This document shows positions 34,946 through 43,865 of a DNA stretch of 64,000 bases, one piece after another. Numbering within the stretch: the stretch's first letter is position 1; each line of letters begins with the position of its first letter. The stretch spans positions 3,211,178 through 3,275,177 of the forward strand of contig NZ_CP036263.1 in the NCBI RefSeq assembly GCF_007741515.1, read 5' to 3'. The position numbers and the translations under genes are program-made. This DNA comes from Adhaeretor mobilis. Its GTDB lineage: Bacteria > Planctomycetota > Planctomycetia > Pirellulales > Lacipirellulaceae. The notes under the pieces were generated by a model. The model was given only the letters and a program-made list of their open reading frames with translations. It was not told the DNA's origin and did no database searches.

Positions 34946-36196
34946 CTAGCAGGCGGCCCGCTTCTGCAAGGCAATTTCGCGCCAGAGATCGACACTCTGC
35001 GTGCAGTTAAGCCGCGCAAGATAGGAATGGTCGAGCCGATCTCGCGTCGGTCGCTGCAATTCTGACTCGCTCTCCAAGAGCTCAGCCTCATTCACTAACG
35101 CGTTGGCTGCATGAACTGCTGTGACCCCTGAGAATTTCTTGCCTGGGTGACCGCTAGGATCGTGGTGATATGCGATTGCTTCGAGGATGTCTTGAGGAAG
35201 TCCCCAGATGGCGGCCAAGTAACCGCCAACTTCCGCGTGTGAGGTGTCGAACTGGTCATGCTCTGCTTGTTCCAAGGGCAAGTTCGTAATTTCCGCAGCA
35301 GTAGTCACTATCGAATAATCTCGCCCTATGTTCTCGGCTAGCACCAACTTGCCGATGTCGTGCAAAATGCCGGCAAGCAAGGCGTTGTCGCTATCATCGC
35401 GGTTCATGCCTTCGATCTCGGCAAGGCGTTTTGCTAGACAACCGACTGCCATGCTGTGTTTCATGACTTTCTCAAGCAGCGCCGCAGGGATTCGCGACTT
35501 CTCGAGTTGGCGGAATACACCTGCGGTAAGCACGAGAGGTCGCAGGGTATTAAGCCCCAGAAGTGCAGCAGCGTGGGCGGCGTCTTTCACGTGGACAGGT
35601 AAGCCAAAGAAGGAGCTATTCACTAGCTGCAGCACTTTGGCGGTCATTCCTAAGTCTTTGGATATCAAGTCGCCGATACGATCGACTGAAGCATCCTCAC
35701 GGCGTAACTCATCGACCAATCTGAGATAAACAGCAGGTAGAGAAGGCAGTGCGTCGACTTTAGAGACCACCGCACGGAGTCCTGTCTGCGCAAGTCGTTC
35801 ATTGAGCAAGCATGTTCGGTTAACTACGTCATACAGCAGTTCAGGATCACAGGGCTTGGTGAGATACTGCTGTGCGGGGCCTACCGAGTTAAACAGCTCA
35901 CTGTACTCGGCTTGACTGCAAAGCAATAGCCTCACGGTATCAGGGTAAAGCTCACGGACGTAGCGCAGCAACTCCGCTCCGCTCATGCCGGTCATCTTGA
36001 GTTCGGTAACGACGACATCGAACTTGTTTTCCGCCATCTGCTGAATGGCTTCCGGACCACTCTGGCAAAAAGTCATTTGCCAATTTCGCCGGTACGCGCG
36101 AAGCAGTGTTTGGAGTGCGGCCAGTTCTGTCGGATCGTCGTCAACGAAGAGAATCTTGTGCATGGTGAACCAGTCGGGAAACTGCGGGGAACTCAT
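34946..36196 (-). CDS. Response regulator with HDOD output domain; phosphoacceptor Asp replaced by Glu
   Basis: 416 residues (or 405 if the ATG at 36163, MHKILFVDDDP, is used). The receiver has the acidic triad VDDD and the Lys of YLTKP, but the phosphoacceptor position reads VVVTELKMTGMSG, where the family has TDLRMPG: Asp is Glu. The HDOD domain follows (LPSLPAVYLRLVDELRREDASVDRIGDLISKD) and retains an HD motif in LLAGILHDIGKLV. Such Asp-to-Glu receivers may mimic the phosphorylated state. HDOD proteins act in signalling and are often non-enzymatic, though this one keeps HDxGK. Confidence 0.88.
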   Translation of the reverse strand: MSSPQFPDWFTMHKILFVDDDPTELAALQTLLRAYRRNWQMTFCQSGPEAIQQMAENKFDVVVTELKMTGMSGAELLRYVRELYPDTVRLLLCSQAEYSELFNSVGPAQQYLTKPCDPELLYDVVNRTCLLNERLAQTGLRAVVSKVDALPSLPAVYLRLVDELRREDASVDRIGDLISKDLGMTAKVLQLVNSSFFGLPVHVKDAAHAAALLGLNTLRPLVLTAGVFRQLEKSRIPAALLEKVMKHSMAVGCLAKRLAEIEGMNRDDSDNALLAGILHDIGKLVLAENIGRDYSIVTTAAEITNLPLEQAEHDQFDTSHAEVGGYLAAIWGLPQDILEAIAYHHDPSGHPGKKFSGVTAVHAANALVNEAELLESESELQRPTRDRLDHSYLARLNCTQSVDLWREIALQKRAAC

Positions 36197-36492
36197 GTTT
36201 TAGGATGCAGAATCATCTCTGCCTTCTCCCCAGCCGCCTGCACCCACACAGGGTTAATCCGGGTCTTAGTCTTAAAACCTAGGTCACTTCTGTCGCCAAT
36301 CGATGGGATTCTGCTGGATTTGTAGCAGTATGTGTGAAGATAGGATCACTTGATGCAAATCCGCAACTTGCCTTGAATGGCAGCGTGCCTGAAAACTAAT
36401 TTCCCATCTCATAACCGTTAAAATAGGAGCCACCTCCTGCAGAGAAGCACACCAGGCAAGGTGAACTGCGGGGCGATCAAGAAGGCTTAAGA
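36197..36492 (-). other. Intergenic region upstream of the receiver-HDOD gene
   Basis: About 296 bp between the HDOD gene's start and the 3' end of the M16 protease gene, both leftward. I see no gene and no clear terminator, only short purine-rich and pyrimidine-rich runs. Confidence 0.5.
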
Positions 36493-37728
36493 TCAGGCCA
36501 CCGATGAAGCATCCAGTGGCCCAACTGACACAGTTGTCGCGCGTGTAAGTGGGTACTTCTCCAGCACGCGATGCAAATCGTCAAGAGTTAGTGCATCGAC
36601 GGCGGCCAGATCGTCCTCGACGCTGCGGTACTCTTGTCTCAGCATCCAGTTGCCTCCGACATTGAATAGCCGACTCCGGGGGCGCTCGCTGCCGAGTACC
36701 ACGCGAGCCTTCACTTTGCTTTGTGCTTGGTGAAGTTCTTCTGCCGTAAAACCTTCTGATTGAGCCTTTTCTTGAATCTCTTTGATGAGCTCACAGTTTG
36801 TCTCTGCATCAGCCGGATTGCAACTCATCCAAGTGAAGAGCATGCCGGCACCTTGGTACTCGTAGTGTCCCAGGCTGGCACTCTCTGCGTTGCCGTTATC
36901 GACCATATCCCAGTACATGCGACTCCCTGAATCGTCACCCACGATGGTGGCCAAAATCTTCGCGGCGTAGCGATCTTCGTCCTCAGCGGCTGGGCCGTCA
37001 GCCAGTTGCAGTACATACTGCTGCGTTGCCGCTTCGTGGTTGACGCGTTCCTGCTTAACCTCGGTGGCTGGCCTCGGCAGGTCCCGTGCGGCATCGGCCG
37101 GCTGCCAATGACCACAACGCTCATCCACCTGACGCACGAGTTGGTCGAAATCGACCCGGCCCGCCGCCGCCACGAAGAGATTTCCCGGGCTATAACGGCT
37201 CTCAAAATACTTTTGCATTTGTTCAACACTCAGATCGCCAACCGTATCAACCGTTCCGAGTACACTGCGGGCAAGCGGGTGATCGCCGTAGTGCAGCTGC
37301 TTGATGTAGTCGTCCATGCCGTAGGGCGGCTGATCGGCATACATTTGGATCTCTTCGAGGATGACTTTCTTTTCCATGTCAAAGTCTTCGACGCGCAGGC
37401 TAGGCCGCATAATATCGGCCAGTAAGTCGATACTTTGCTCTTGGTACTCAGGCAGTACCGAGGCGTAGTAAACCGTGCTCTCTTCACTAGTGTACGCATT
37501 GTTTTGAGCGCCAATTTCATCAAACTCGCGGTTCACGTCGTCGGCCGAGCGGCGCGGGGTGCCTTTAAAAGCCATGTGCTCAAGAAAATGGCTCACACCG
37601 GCAACTTCATCGGTCTCGTCGCGAGAGCCCGTACGCACAAAGAACCCCATGCCCAACGAGTGCGCGGCCGGATTGCACTCGGCGATGATTTGCAAACCGT
37701 TATCAAGAGTGTGACTTTGAAACTTCAC
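36493..37728 (-). CDS. M16 family zinc metallopeptidase, catalytic subunit
   Basis: 411 residues with a GTG start. The inverted zinc motif HxxEH is H47-F-L-E50-H51, with the third ligand Glu about 75 residues later in VILEEIQMY (E126). The C-terminal half is the non-catalytic M16C-type repeat. It processes or degrades short peptides, probably as a dimer with the protein encoded just upstream. The C-terminal R/Y substrate-clamp motif (REKRGLxY) is not evident here but is present in that partner. Confidence 0.92.
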   Translation of the reverse strand: MKFQSHTLDNGLQIIAECNPAAHSLGMGFFVRTGSRDETDEVAGVSHFLEHMAFKGTPRRSADDVNREFDEIGAQNNAYTSEESTVYYASVLPEYQEQSIDLLADIMRPSLRVEDFDMEKKVILEEIQMYADQPPYGMDDYIKQLHYGDHPLARSVLGTVDTVGDLSVEQMQKYFESRYSPGNLFVAAAGRVDFDQLVRQVDERCGHWQPADAARDLPRPATEVKQERVNHEAATQQYVLQLADGPAAEDEDRYAAKILATIVGDDSGSRMYWDMVDNGNAESASLGHYEYQGAGMLFTWMSCNPADAETNCELIKEIQEKAQSEGFTAEELHQAQSKVKARVVLGSERPRSRLFNVGGNWMLRQEYRSVEDDLAAVDALTLDDLHRVLEKYPLTRATTVSVGPLDASSVA

Positions 37729-37882
37729 CGATGCGTACTCCAGTATAGTTGGTACAAAAGAACAGACTTCAGCAAGCGAGTATCAGCCGTCCCGGCATGC
37801 CGAGATTAGTGTTCGGTTTCCGCAACTCAGAACAGGGTGCTAGCGCACGGCAGCTGATAATAAAACGAGCCTTAAGGCTGTA

Positions 37883-39148
37883 CTAAGGAATGGGCGATGG
37901 AATCGTCAGTTCTTTAGGGCCCAGCGTGGCAAAAGTGAAATCGCTGGGAGGATTGGTGGTTAGGTACTCGTTGATTGAATCTGCGGTCAGCTCGTCTACA
38001 AGTTGACCAAGCTCTTCCATCGAACGAATCCGTCCAAGATGAAACCAATCACGGGCAATCGAGCCACTACGTGCAGAAGTTGATTCTTGCTGCATGATGA
38101 GCCCGCTCTTGATCCGTGCCTGCAAACGATCGAGCTCACCCTGGTGAATCCCCTGGCCGAGTCGCAAAAGCTCAGCGTAAGTTACATCGAGGGTTTCTTG
38201 AGCACGCTCTGCGGTAGTTCCGGCATAGCAAAGTACGCGAGCCCGATCGAGCTGAGTTTGCAGCGACGCGCTCACGGTGTAGCAAAGCCCGCGTTTCTCT
38301 CGTACTTCAGTGAACAGTCGCGAGCTCATGCCGCTAGAAAGCGCACCCACTGCGGCCCATGCACGCAGGTAGTCCGGGTCGCGATAGGGGACACTCGGAT
38401 AAGCAATGCCGATATGACACTGGTTTGAGTCATAGTGGATGTGCGGGGTAGTCTCTTTGAGAGCCTTCTCGAGATGCGGCTCAATATCGACGGTCTGCCA
38501 GTCGCCGAACAAGTCCTCGACTTGATCGACGAGACGATCCCAATCGACATTCCCCGCAACTGCAAGAATCGCGTTATTTGGCCGATAGGACCGTTGCCAA
38601 TGCTGCCTCACGTCCTCATGAGTTGCAGCTAACACATCTTCTTTGGTGCCGTAACTAGCCCTTCCCCACGGATCGGGGTAGGTCCGTTTCCGGAGCTCGT
38701 TCATCAGCAATTGCCCCGGGTCGTCCTCGACCCCACGGATTTCTTGCAAACAAACCTGCTTGCCTTGTTCGAGTTGATCTTCCGGCAAGTGGGGACGGCG
38801 CACGATGTCCGCATAGATGGCGAGCGCTTCATTAAGACTAGTCGCAAGCGTAGCCCCGCTAAAGCTGGATTGCGAAACGCCCACATTCTCGCTACGCTCG
38901 ACGCCCAGGACTTCCAAATCATTGACGAGTTCGCGCCCGTCACGAGGTCCCGCACCGCGGAGCACCATATCGCACAGCAGTTCCGACAGTCCCCGGCGTT
39001 CAATCGGATCGGTACTGTAGCCTGCTGGTACGAGCATCGTGAACGCAGCCGACTGCACCGAATTGATAGGCTCAGCTAGCAACACTAACCCATTGCTCAG
39101 GGTATGGATAAAGGCGGAGCGTTCTTCAACAGCAGAAGTTGCGGGCAT
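37883..39148 (-). CDS. M16 family peptidase-like protein, non-catalytic partner
   Basis: 421 residues. It aligns with the M16 fold, but the zinc motif is gone: the stretch equivalent to HFLEH reads E56-L-L-C-D60 (RRGLSELLCDMVLRGAG). It keeps VREKRGLCYTVSASL, the R/Y substrate-binding motif typical of the inactive subunit in M16B heterodimers. The neighbouring downstream gene has the opposite pattern, so together they probably make one active enzyme, as shown for other bacterial M16B pairs. Gap between the genes: 154 bp. Confidence 0.9.
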   Translation of the reverse strand: MPATSAVEERSAFIHTLSNGLVLLAEPINSVQSAAFTMLVPAGYSTDPIERRGLSELLCDMVLRGAGPRDGRELVNDLEVLGVERSENVGVSQSSFSGATLATSLNEALAIYADIVRRPHLPEDQLEQGKQVCLQEIRGVEDDPGQLLMNELRKRTYPDPWGRASYGTKEDVLAATHEDVRQHWQRSYRPNNAILAVAGNVDWDRLVDQVEDLFGDWQTVDIEPHLEKALKETTPHIHYDSNQCHIGIAYPSVPYRDPDYLRAWAAVGALSSGMSSRLFTEVREKRGLCYTVSASLQTQLDRARVLCYAGTTAERAQETLDVTYAELLRLGQGIHQGELDRLQARIKSGLIMQQESTSARSGSIARDWFHLGRIRSMEELGQLVDELTADSINEYLTTNPPSDFTFATLGPKELTIPSPIP

Positions 39149-39221
39149 AGCGAGGGGGAAGTTCTTGCTTGGCTGATCGAAGCGGGGCTAGTGGCGGCAT
39201 GACTGATGGGAAAATCCGGAA

Positions 39222-39800
39222 TCAGGACGCCTCACTGTAGTTGCGCTCAGCCGCTTTGTACAGCGTACGCGTCTTGCGAAAACCGACGCGTTGGTACAGG
39301 TTTACCGCTGATTTATTGCGTGCCGTAACTTCCAAATAGACTCTTGTCACGCCAACCTGCTGCATGCCTGTAAGCGATGCGTTTACCAACGCGAGCCCCA
39401 AACCGCGATAACGATGAAGCGGCGTGACGCCAACATTTTGTATGTTCGCCCGATTCCGCGAAATACGGATCGCCTGAACGGTGCCACTACTCTCCAGATA
39501 ACGCTGCCCGGCAGCCGCATATTGGGCAAGCCAGGTCGCCTCAGGCACAAATCCTTTTTTGGAGCGAATCTGCCCCATGAGGCGCTCACAGCTTTTGAGA
39601 TTACCCAAACTGGGGAAAATTTCGCCGTCGAGTTCGTCGCGGAAGCTGTAGTACTTTGCTTCCGCATGGGCAGCGAGCAGTGATTCCGACCAACTCACTA
39701 GGCGGTAATCAGGATGCAGCGCCGCGGCCAAAGGCTGCCAGCGGCGAAGATCCGCTTCCATCCGGTAACGCTTGTGATATTGCAGATTGAAGATTCGCAT
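39222..39800 (-). CDS. GNAT family N-acetyltransferase
   Basis: About 192 residues from the ATG at 39800 (MRIFNLQYHKRYRMEADL). Motif A for acetyl-CoA binding is VTPLHRYRGLGLALVNASL, followed by VYLEVTARNKSAVNLYQRVGFRKTRTLY, the usual motif B. The substrate is unknown; the C-terminal half resembles RimI-like and diverse small-molecule acetyltransferases. An in-frame start at 39878 would add 26 hydrophobic residues and seems less likely. Confidence 0.82.
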   Translation of the reverse strand: MRIFNLQYHKRYRMEADLRRWQPLAAALHPDYRLVSWSESLLAAHAEAKYYSFRDELDGEIFPSLGNLKSCERLMGQIRSKKGFVPEATWLAQYAAAGQRYLESSGTVQAIRISRNRANIQNVGVTPLHRYRGLGLALVNASLTGMQQVGVTRVYLEVTARNKSAVNLYQRVGFRKTRTLYKAAERNYSEAS

Positions 39801-39987
39801 GACACACGCTGCAGGCAAACGAGACAAAACGATCCCGCGGATCGCTGGTTCCAAGGATACCACATATAAGGATACCACAGCCCGCAGACGAAAAAAGCGA
39901 TCTGGACGCTACCTTCGGCAGATTCGTTTGGAGAGATAGATTGCGCCCCAGTAAAAACCGCATAATTGCCACTCGACGCTGTGCGAA

Positions 39988-40374
39988 CTAGGTAGAAAGC
40001 TCGACCGGCGTGCCCTTGATCGCGAAATACTGCCAGGAAAGCCACGCTGCTGTGATGATTTCTGCAATCACGAATAGGTAAATCTTGGTTGGCACTTCAT
40101 AGCGAAAGAGCGTCGGCACCCGAAATACAACCAATGCCACCGACACAATCGCCGCAAATGCGAGACCGCCGATGCGTAGTTGCGGACTCATCCCGGTAAG
40201 GATCATCGCCGCCCCCAGGCCAACCTCCAAACCGCCATACACCGTAACAAATTCGCTACGTCCCTGGCCATCCATGAGCTGAAAGCCCACGTTGGCACTC
40301 GTGCCCGCAGGGTCAAGAGTGCACCAGATTCCCAGCGCAAGATAAACTGCGCCCACAACAAACATTGCCCACAT
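39988..40374 (-). CDS. DUF4345-like small membrane protein
   Basis: 128 residues with four predicted membrane helices: MFVVGAVYLALGIWCTLDP, GLEVGLGAAMILTGM, IGGLAFAAIVSVALVVF and IYLFVIAEIITAAWLSW. The SEFVTVYGGLEVGLGAAM segment matches the E-F-R/V-x-x-Y-G-G-L pattern of DUF4345 proteins. The function is unknown. Confidence 0.75.
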   Translation of the reverse strand: MWAMFVVGAVYLALGIWCTLDPAGTSANVGFQLMDGQGRSEFVTVYGGLEVGLGAAMILTGMSPQLRIGGLAFAAIVSVALVVFRVPTLFRYEVPTKIYLFVIAEIITAAWLSWQYFAIKGTPVELST

Positions 40375-40430
40375 GGAGATGCCTCAAAATCAGAAGGAAA
40401 GATACTAACTGGTTTTCAACCGCAGAATAG

Positions 40431-41852
40431 TCAAGCGCGTCCACCGAGCCACCCTAGATTGTCCCTCACTTGCTCTTTCAACTCGGGGTCCACAAGCAAG
40501 CGATGGAACATATCGACCTGCTGCTTCAGTTGTTCACGGTCTCGTTCGAGAGGCAACAACTCGTCTGTAGCTTTGGCCAGAGCGTCTGCGTATTTGGCGA
40601 GTGTCTCCCGGCGGTCGCCTTCCGGCAGGTCAATTGCGATTTCGGCAATCATCTGAATCGCTTCCAGTGCCACATTCCGGTCGGCGGCCACGTACTGCAA
40701 GGTTTGATCAAAGACGGCCGAGCAAAAACTGTTGAACGACGCTGCGTGCGCTACTACCCGTAATTGCTCTTCATCATCGTAACGATACGGATCAGGTTCC
40801 ACGCGATGCGCTAATGTCGTAAGGGAACGTCGCAACCATTTCAAGCAACTAATCGCCGTAAATGGATCGTTCACGCCAGGTGACAGCGCCCGCCCGATGA
40901 TCTCAACAAGTTGATCAACCAGAAAAGTAGCATTTTGAGTCGGGGTGCGCTCTTGTCCCCATGCAAATAGCGATTTTAATTCGCTCGCTACCTCATCGTT
41001 AACTTTCTCCGCAGGATAGGCTTCCAAGAGTGTCTTCTCTTCGGTAGCAAAATCGCCCGGCCGGTATTGAAGTCGAAGAATGAGATCATGCCGCTTTGCT
41101 ACTTCGATGAGTCCTGACTCATCGACCGCTTGGACATAACCGCTTGCACCGGTTTTTACGGACACGGACTCCTCCTGCCAATTGTCGGGCAGTTCAGCTA
41201 ATCGGTCTTCTTCGCTTTGGTCAGCGGGCTGACCAATTTGGTCTGGAAACAAGCTGTCGATTGCTTCCTCTAGCTCAGTGCCCACTTGAGCGGTAATGTT
41301 TGAGACATCAATCGTTTCGGGAATATGATGAATAAAGAAGATCAGCACACCTACACTGGTCAGCGCAAACGCGATGGCAATGAGCATAGATACCTGCGGG
41401 ACGAAGACCTCCAAATTATTCCCATCGCCAAGCTGAAAGACGTCCCCGGCTCCGCGAATAGTACGCAAGATCATCAAGCAATAAACGAAGGTGGCTATGA
41501 AAGTCCCGAGGGTGAGCTGATTGCCACGGTCCCGCATGAAGTTACCAATTAAGCGGGGCCCAAATTGAGAAGAGGCGAAGGAAACGGAGACCATGGTCAT
41601 TGAAAATGTGACTCCAGCAACAGTGATCATCGACCCGGCAATGGTCGAAAGAACGCTGCGTGCTCCGTCGGGCTTACTCGCCATCGCCCAGCCCAGGTTC
41701 GAAAACCATTCGGCTCCATAGCGGGCGTCTAGCTGTGTTGTCAGGATTGAGAGAGCAACCGCCCCGAGAGCCATCAACGACGGTATGAACCAATAGCTCG
41801 CACGGATTTCGTAAAGTAACTGGATGAACTTTGCGCGCATTACTGTTTTCAC
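40431..41852 (-). CDS. DUF2254 family membrane protein
   Basis: 473 residues (start at 41852 or the ATG at 41840). Four hydrophobic segments in the first 170 residues (YWFIPSLMALGAVALSILTT; LSTIAGSMITVAGVTFSMTMVSVSFASSQFGPRLI; TLGTFIATFVYCLMIL; VSMLIAIAFALTSVGVLIFFIHHI). The S-F-A-S-S-Q-F-G-P-R-L-I stretch is the DUF2254 signature. A large soluble C-terminal domain follows. Role unknown, possibly a channel or stress protein. A short hairpin (GCCTCG/CGAGGC, 41866-41881) lies just upstream of the start. Confidence 0.88.
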   Translation of the reverse strand: MKTVMRAKFIQLLYEIRASYWFIPSLMALGAVALSILTTQLDARYGAEWFSNLGWAMASKPDGARSVLSTIAGSMITVAGVTFSMTMVSVSFASSQFGPRLIGNFMRDRGNQLTLGTFIATFVYCLMILRTIRGAGDVFQLGDGNNLEVFVPQVSMLIAIAFALTSVGVLIFFIHHIPETIDVSNITAQVGTELEEAIDSLFPDQIGQPADQSEEDRLAELPDNWQEESVSVKTGASGYVQAVDESGLIEVAKRHDLILRLQYRPGDFATEEKTLLEAYPAEKVNDEVASELKSLFAWGQERTPTQNATFLVDQLVEIIGRALSPGVNDPFTAISCLKWLRRSLTTLAHRVEPDPYRYDDEEQLRVVAHAASFNSFCSAVFDQTLQYVAADRNVALEAIQMIAEIAIDLPEGDRRETLAKYADALAKATDELLPLERDREQLKQQVDMFHRLLVDPELKEQVRDNLGWLGGRA

Positions 41853-41915
41853 TTTTAACGAATCAGCCTCGGGGCCGAGGCCCTAGGCACGGTAGAGTAC
41901 ACGAACTAGCTTTGA

Positions 41916-41932
41916 TTGAGACGCAGTCTCAA
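41916..41932 (+). promoter_or_regulatory. Palindromic metal-box-like operator upstream of the metal ABC importer
   Basis: A 17-bp interrupted palindrome TTGAGAC-GCA-GTCTCAA with perfect 7-bp arms, 53 bp before the first codon at 41986. The outer arms TTGAGA-N5-TCTCAA have the same sequence and spacing as many Fur-family boxes. It is a candidate site for a Fur-type repressor or the DtxR-like domains encoded downstream. The divergent DUF2254 gene (start 41852) could also be controlled from here. Confidence 0.45.
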
Positions 41933-41985
41933 ACGGATCTTCTCGCAACTGCGATACTTCGCAAATCACTGGATCACCCAACAGT

Positions 41986-43023
41986 ATGATAGCGCCCACC
42001 ATGTACAGCAACTCACTAAGTTGGATTGTCACTCTAACTCTGCTTTTAACCGCCAGCGCTGGGTGCGGAGGTGCAAAGGATGCAACCGACACCAAATCAG
42101 ATGCACACGATCACTCCTCCCCGGCCGTTGCTCACACTTATCAGGGTGAGTACCCCATCAAGGCACTCAGCACCATTGGCCAAGTCGCTGAGATGGTCCG
42201 CCGCGTGGGGGGCGAGCATGTCGAAGTGACTCAACTCATGGGGCCGGGCATCGACCCGCATTTGTTCAAACCGGTCGCTGAAGACACAAGGGCATTGCGC
42301 AACGCCGAAGCCATTTTCTATAGCGGGTTACATCTTGAAGGTCGCATGACCGACCTGTTTGAGCAAATGGCTCGTCGCAAGCTTACCTACGCAGTCACTA
42401 GTGGCCTCTCAACGCGGAAAGATCCGCGGCTTCGGAAGCCTCCTGAGTTCGAGGGAGTGTACGATCCTCACGTGTGGCACGATGTGTCTCTGTGGTCGCA
42501 ATGCGTAGAAGATATTGCCGAAGAATTAGCCATCTACGATCCTTCTCACGCTGAGGAATATAAGAAAAACGCAAAGACCTATCGCAATGAACTTTCCGAG
42601 CTCGATGCCTGGGTGAAGTCTGAGGTTGAAAAGCTCCCAACGGATCAGCGTGTCTTAGTGACCGCCCACGACGCATTTGAGTACTTTGGTGCTGCGTACG
42701 GTTTTGAAGTATTCGGACTCAAAGGAATCAGTTCCGAGTTGGAAAAAGACTTGCACCACCAGGAAGTGATTCAGGCGATGATCATCAAGCGGAACGTGCC
42801 AGCCGTTTTTGTCGAGTCGGCCATTGCCCCCCGTACGGTACGAGCCCTGGTCGAGCCATGCCGTGCAGCCGGACACGATTTGCAGGTCCCTGATGCAACG
42901 CTCTATGCCGACGTTCTCGGCAAGCCTAGCACCGACGCAGAGACCTACGCGGGCATGATTCGCCACAACGTCACGACCATCATCACGGCATTGTTCAGGG
43001 AGCCCGCACTGTCGGAGAAGTGA
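41986..43023 (+). CDS. Metal (Mn/Zn/Fe) ABC transporter substrate-binding lipoprotein
   Basis: 345 residues (or 340 from the ATG at 42001). The lipobox is TASAGC, so the protein is membrane-tethered. TroA/ZnuA-family features: metal-ligand histidines in GIDPHLFKP, YSGLHLEG and YDPHVWHD, then VLVTAHDAFEYFG and a FVESAIAPRTVRALVE end. The His-rich loop near the middle of ZnuA is absent, which mildly favours manganese or iron over zinc, though the N-terminus has DAHDHSS. It heads a four-gene transport operon: SBP, ATPase, two permeases (YtgA-B-C-D-like order). Confidence 0.9.
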   Translation: MIAPTMYSNSLSWIVTLTLLLTASAGCGGAKDATDTKSDAHDHSSPAVAHTYQGEYPIKALSTIGQVAEMVRRVGGEHVEVTQLMGPGIDPHLFKPVAEDTRALRNAEAIFYSGLHLEGRMTDLFEQMARRKLTYAVTSGLSTRKDPRLRKPPEFEGVYDPHVWHDVSLWSQCVEDIAEELAIYDPSHAEEYKKNAKTYRNELSELDAWVKSEVEKLPTDQRVLVTAHDAFEYFGAAYGFEVFGLKGISSELEKDLHHQEVIQAMIIKRNVPAVFVESAIAPRTVRALVEPCRAAGHDLQVPDATLYADVLGKPSTDAETYAGMIRHNVTTIITALFREPALSEK

Positions 43024-43097
43024 AGTTTAGATTAGGCTAAAGCTTGCGTCCCAGCTCCCAATGACACTGGCCCCCTTGCAAGCCGCTTTGAAAGCCT

Positions 43098-43865
43098 ATG
43101 AGCGTTCCCGCCGTTGAAATCCACGACATGACGGTCGCCTACCAGCGCCGTCCTGTGCTGTGGGATATTGATCTGCAAGTTCCCGAAGGCAAGCTCGTGG
43201 GCATCGTCGGCCCCAACGGCGCAGGCAAGACTACGCTCATCAAGGCCGCGCTCGGCCTCACGCCGTTGGCCAGCGGCAAGGTGGAAATCTACGGCAAACC
43301 TTACAACGAGCAACGACACCTCGTGGGTTACGTGCCGCAGCGTGAATCGGTCGATTGGGATTTCCCCGTCTCGGTACGCGATGTAGTGCTCATGGGTACT
43401 TACGGAAAACTCGGCTGGTTCCGTCGACCTGGCAAATCTGAACGCGAGACCGCTGATCGTTGTCTGGAGCAAGTCGGTATGTTGCCACTCGCCAAGCGGC
43501 AAATCCGCCAACTGTCCGGTGGGCAGCAACAACGTGTCTTTCTTGCGAGAGCACTGGCTGAGGATGCACAGGTTTATTTCCTCGACGAGCCGTTTGCCGG
43601 TGTCGATGCAGCCACCGAGTCCGCCATTGTCGAGCTGATGCAAACTTTGCGCTCAGACGGCAAGACCGTGTTCGTAGTCCATCATGACTTGCAAACCGTG
43701 CGGGATTACTTTGATCACGTGATTCTGCTGAACATGCGGCTCATCGCCTGCGGACCTGTAGAAACGACCTTTACGAACGACAACTTGCAGAAAACCTACG
43801 GCGGACGGCTCACGATTCTCGACGAAGCAGCCGAGGCCATGCGGCAGGGCGACTCCATACGATGA
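43098..43865 (+). CDS. Metal ABC transporter ATP-binding protein
   Basis: 255 residues. Walker [11 protein letters not shown]-loop VPQRE, signature [15 protein letters not shown], Walker [13 protein letters not shown] and H-loop VVHHDLQTV are all intact and of the ZnuC/MntB/TroB subtype. It overlaps the first permease gene by 4 bp (ATGA). Confidence 0.94.
   Translation: MSVPAVEIHDMTVAYQRRPVLWDIDLQVPEGKLVGIVGPNGAGKTTLIKAALGLTPLASGKVEIYGKPYNEQRHLVGYVPQRESVDWDFPVSVRDVVLMGTYGKLGWFRRPGKSERETADRCLEQVGMLPLAKRQIRQLSGGQQQRVFLARALAEDAQVYFLDEPFAGVDAATESAIVELMQTLRSDGKTVFVVHHDLQTVRDYFDHVILLNMRLIACGPVETTFTNDNLQKTYGGRLTILDEAAEAMRQGDSIR

Noticed and set aside
41853..41985. A manganese (yybP-ykoY) riboswitch before the metal importer
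   Set aside because: The leader is short and I could not find the conserved riboswitch core; the palindrome fits a protein operator better.
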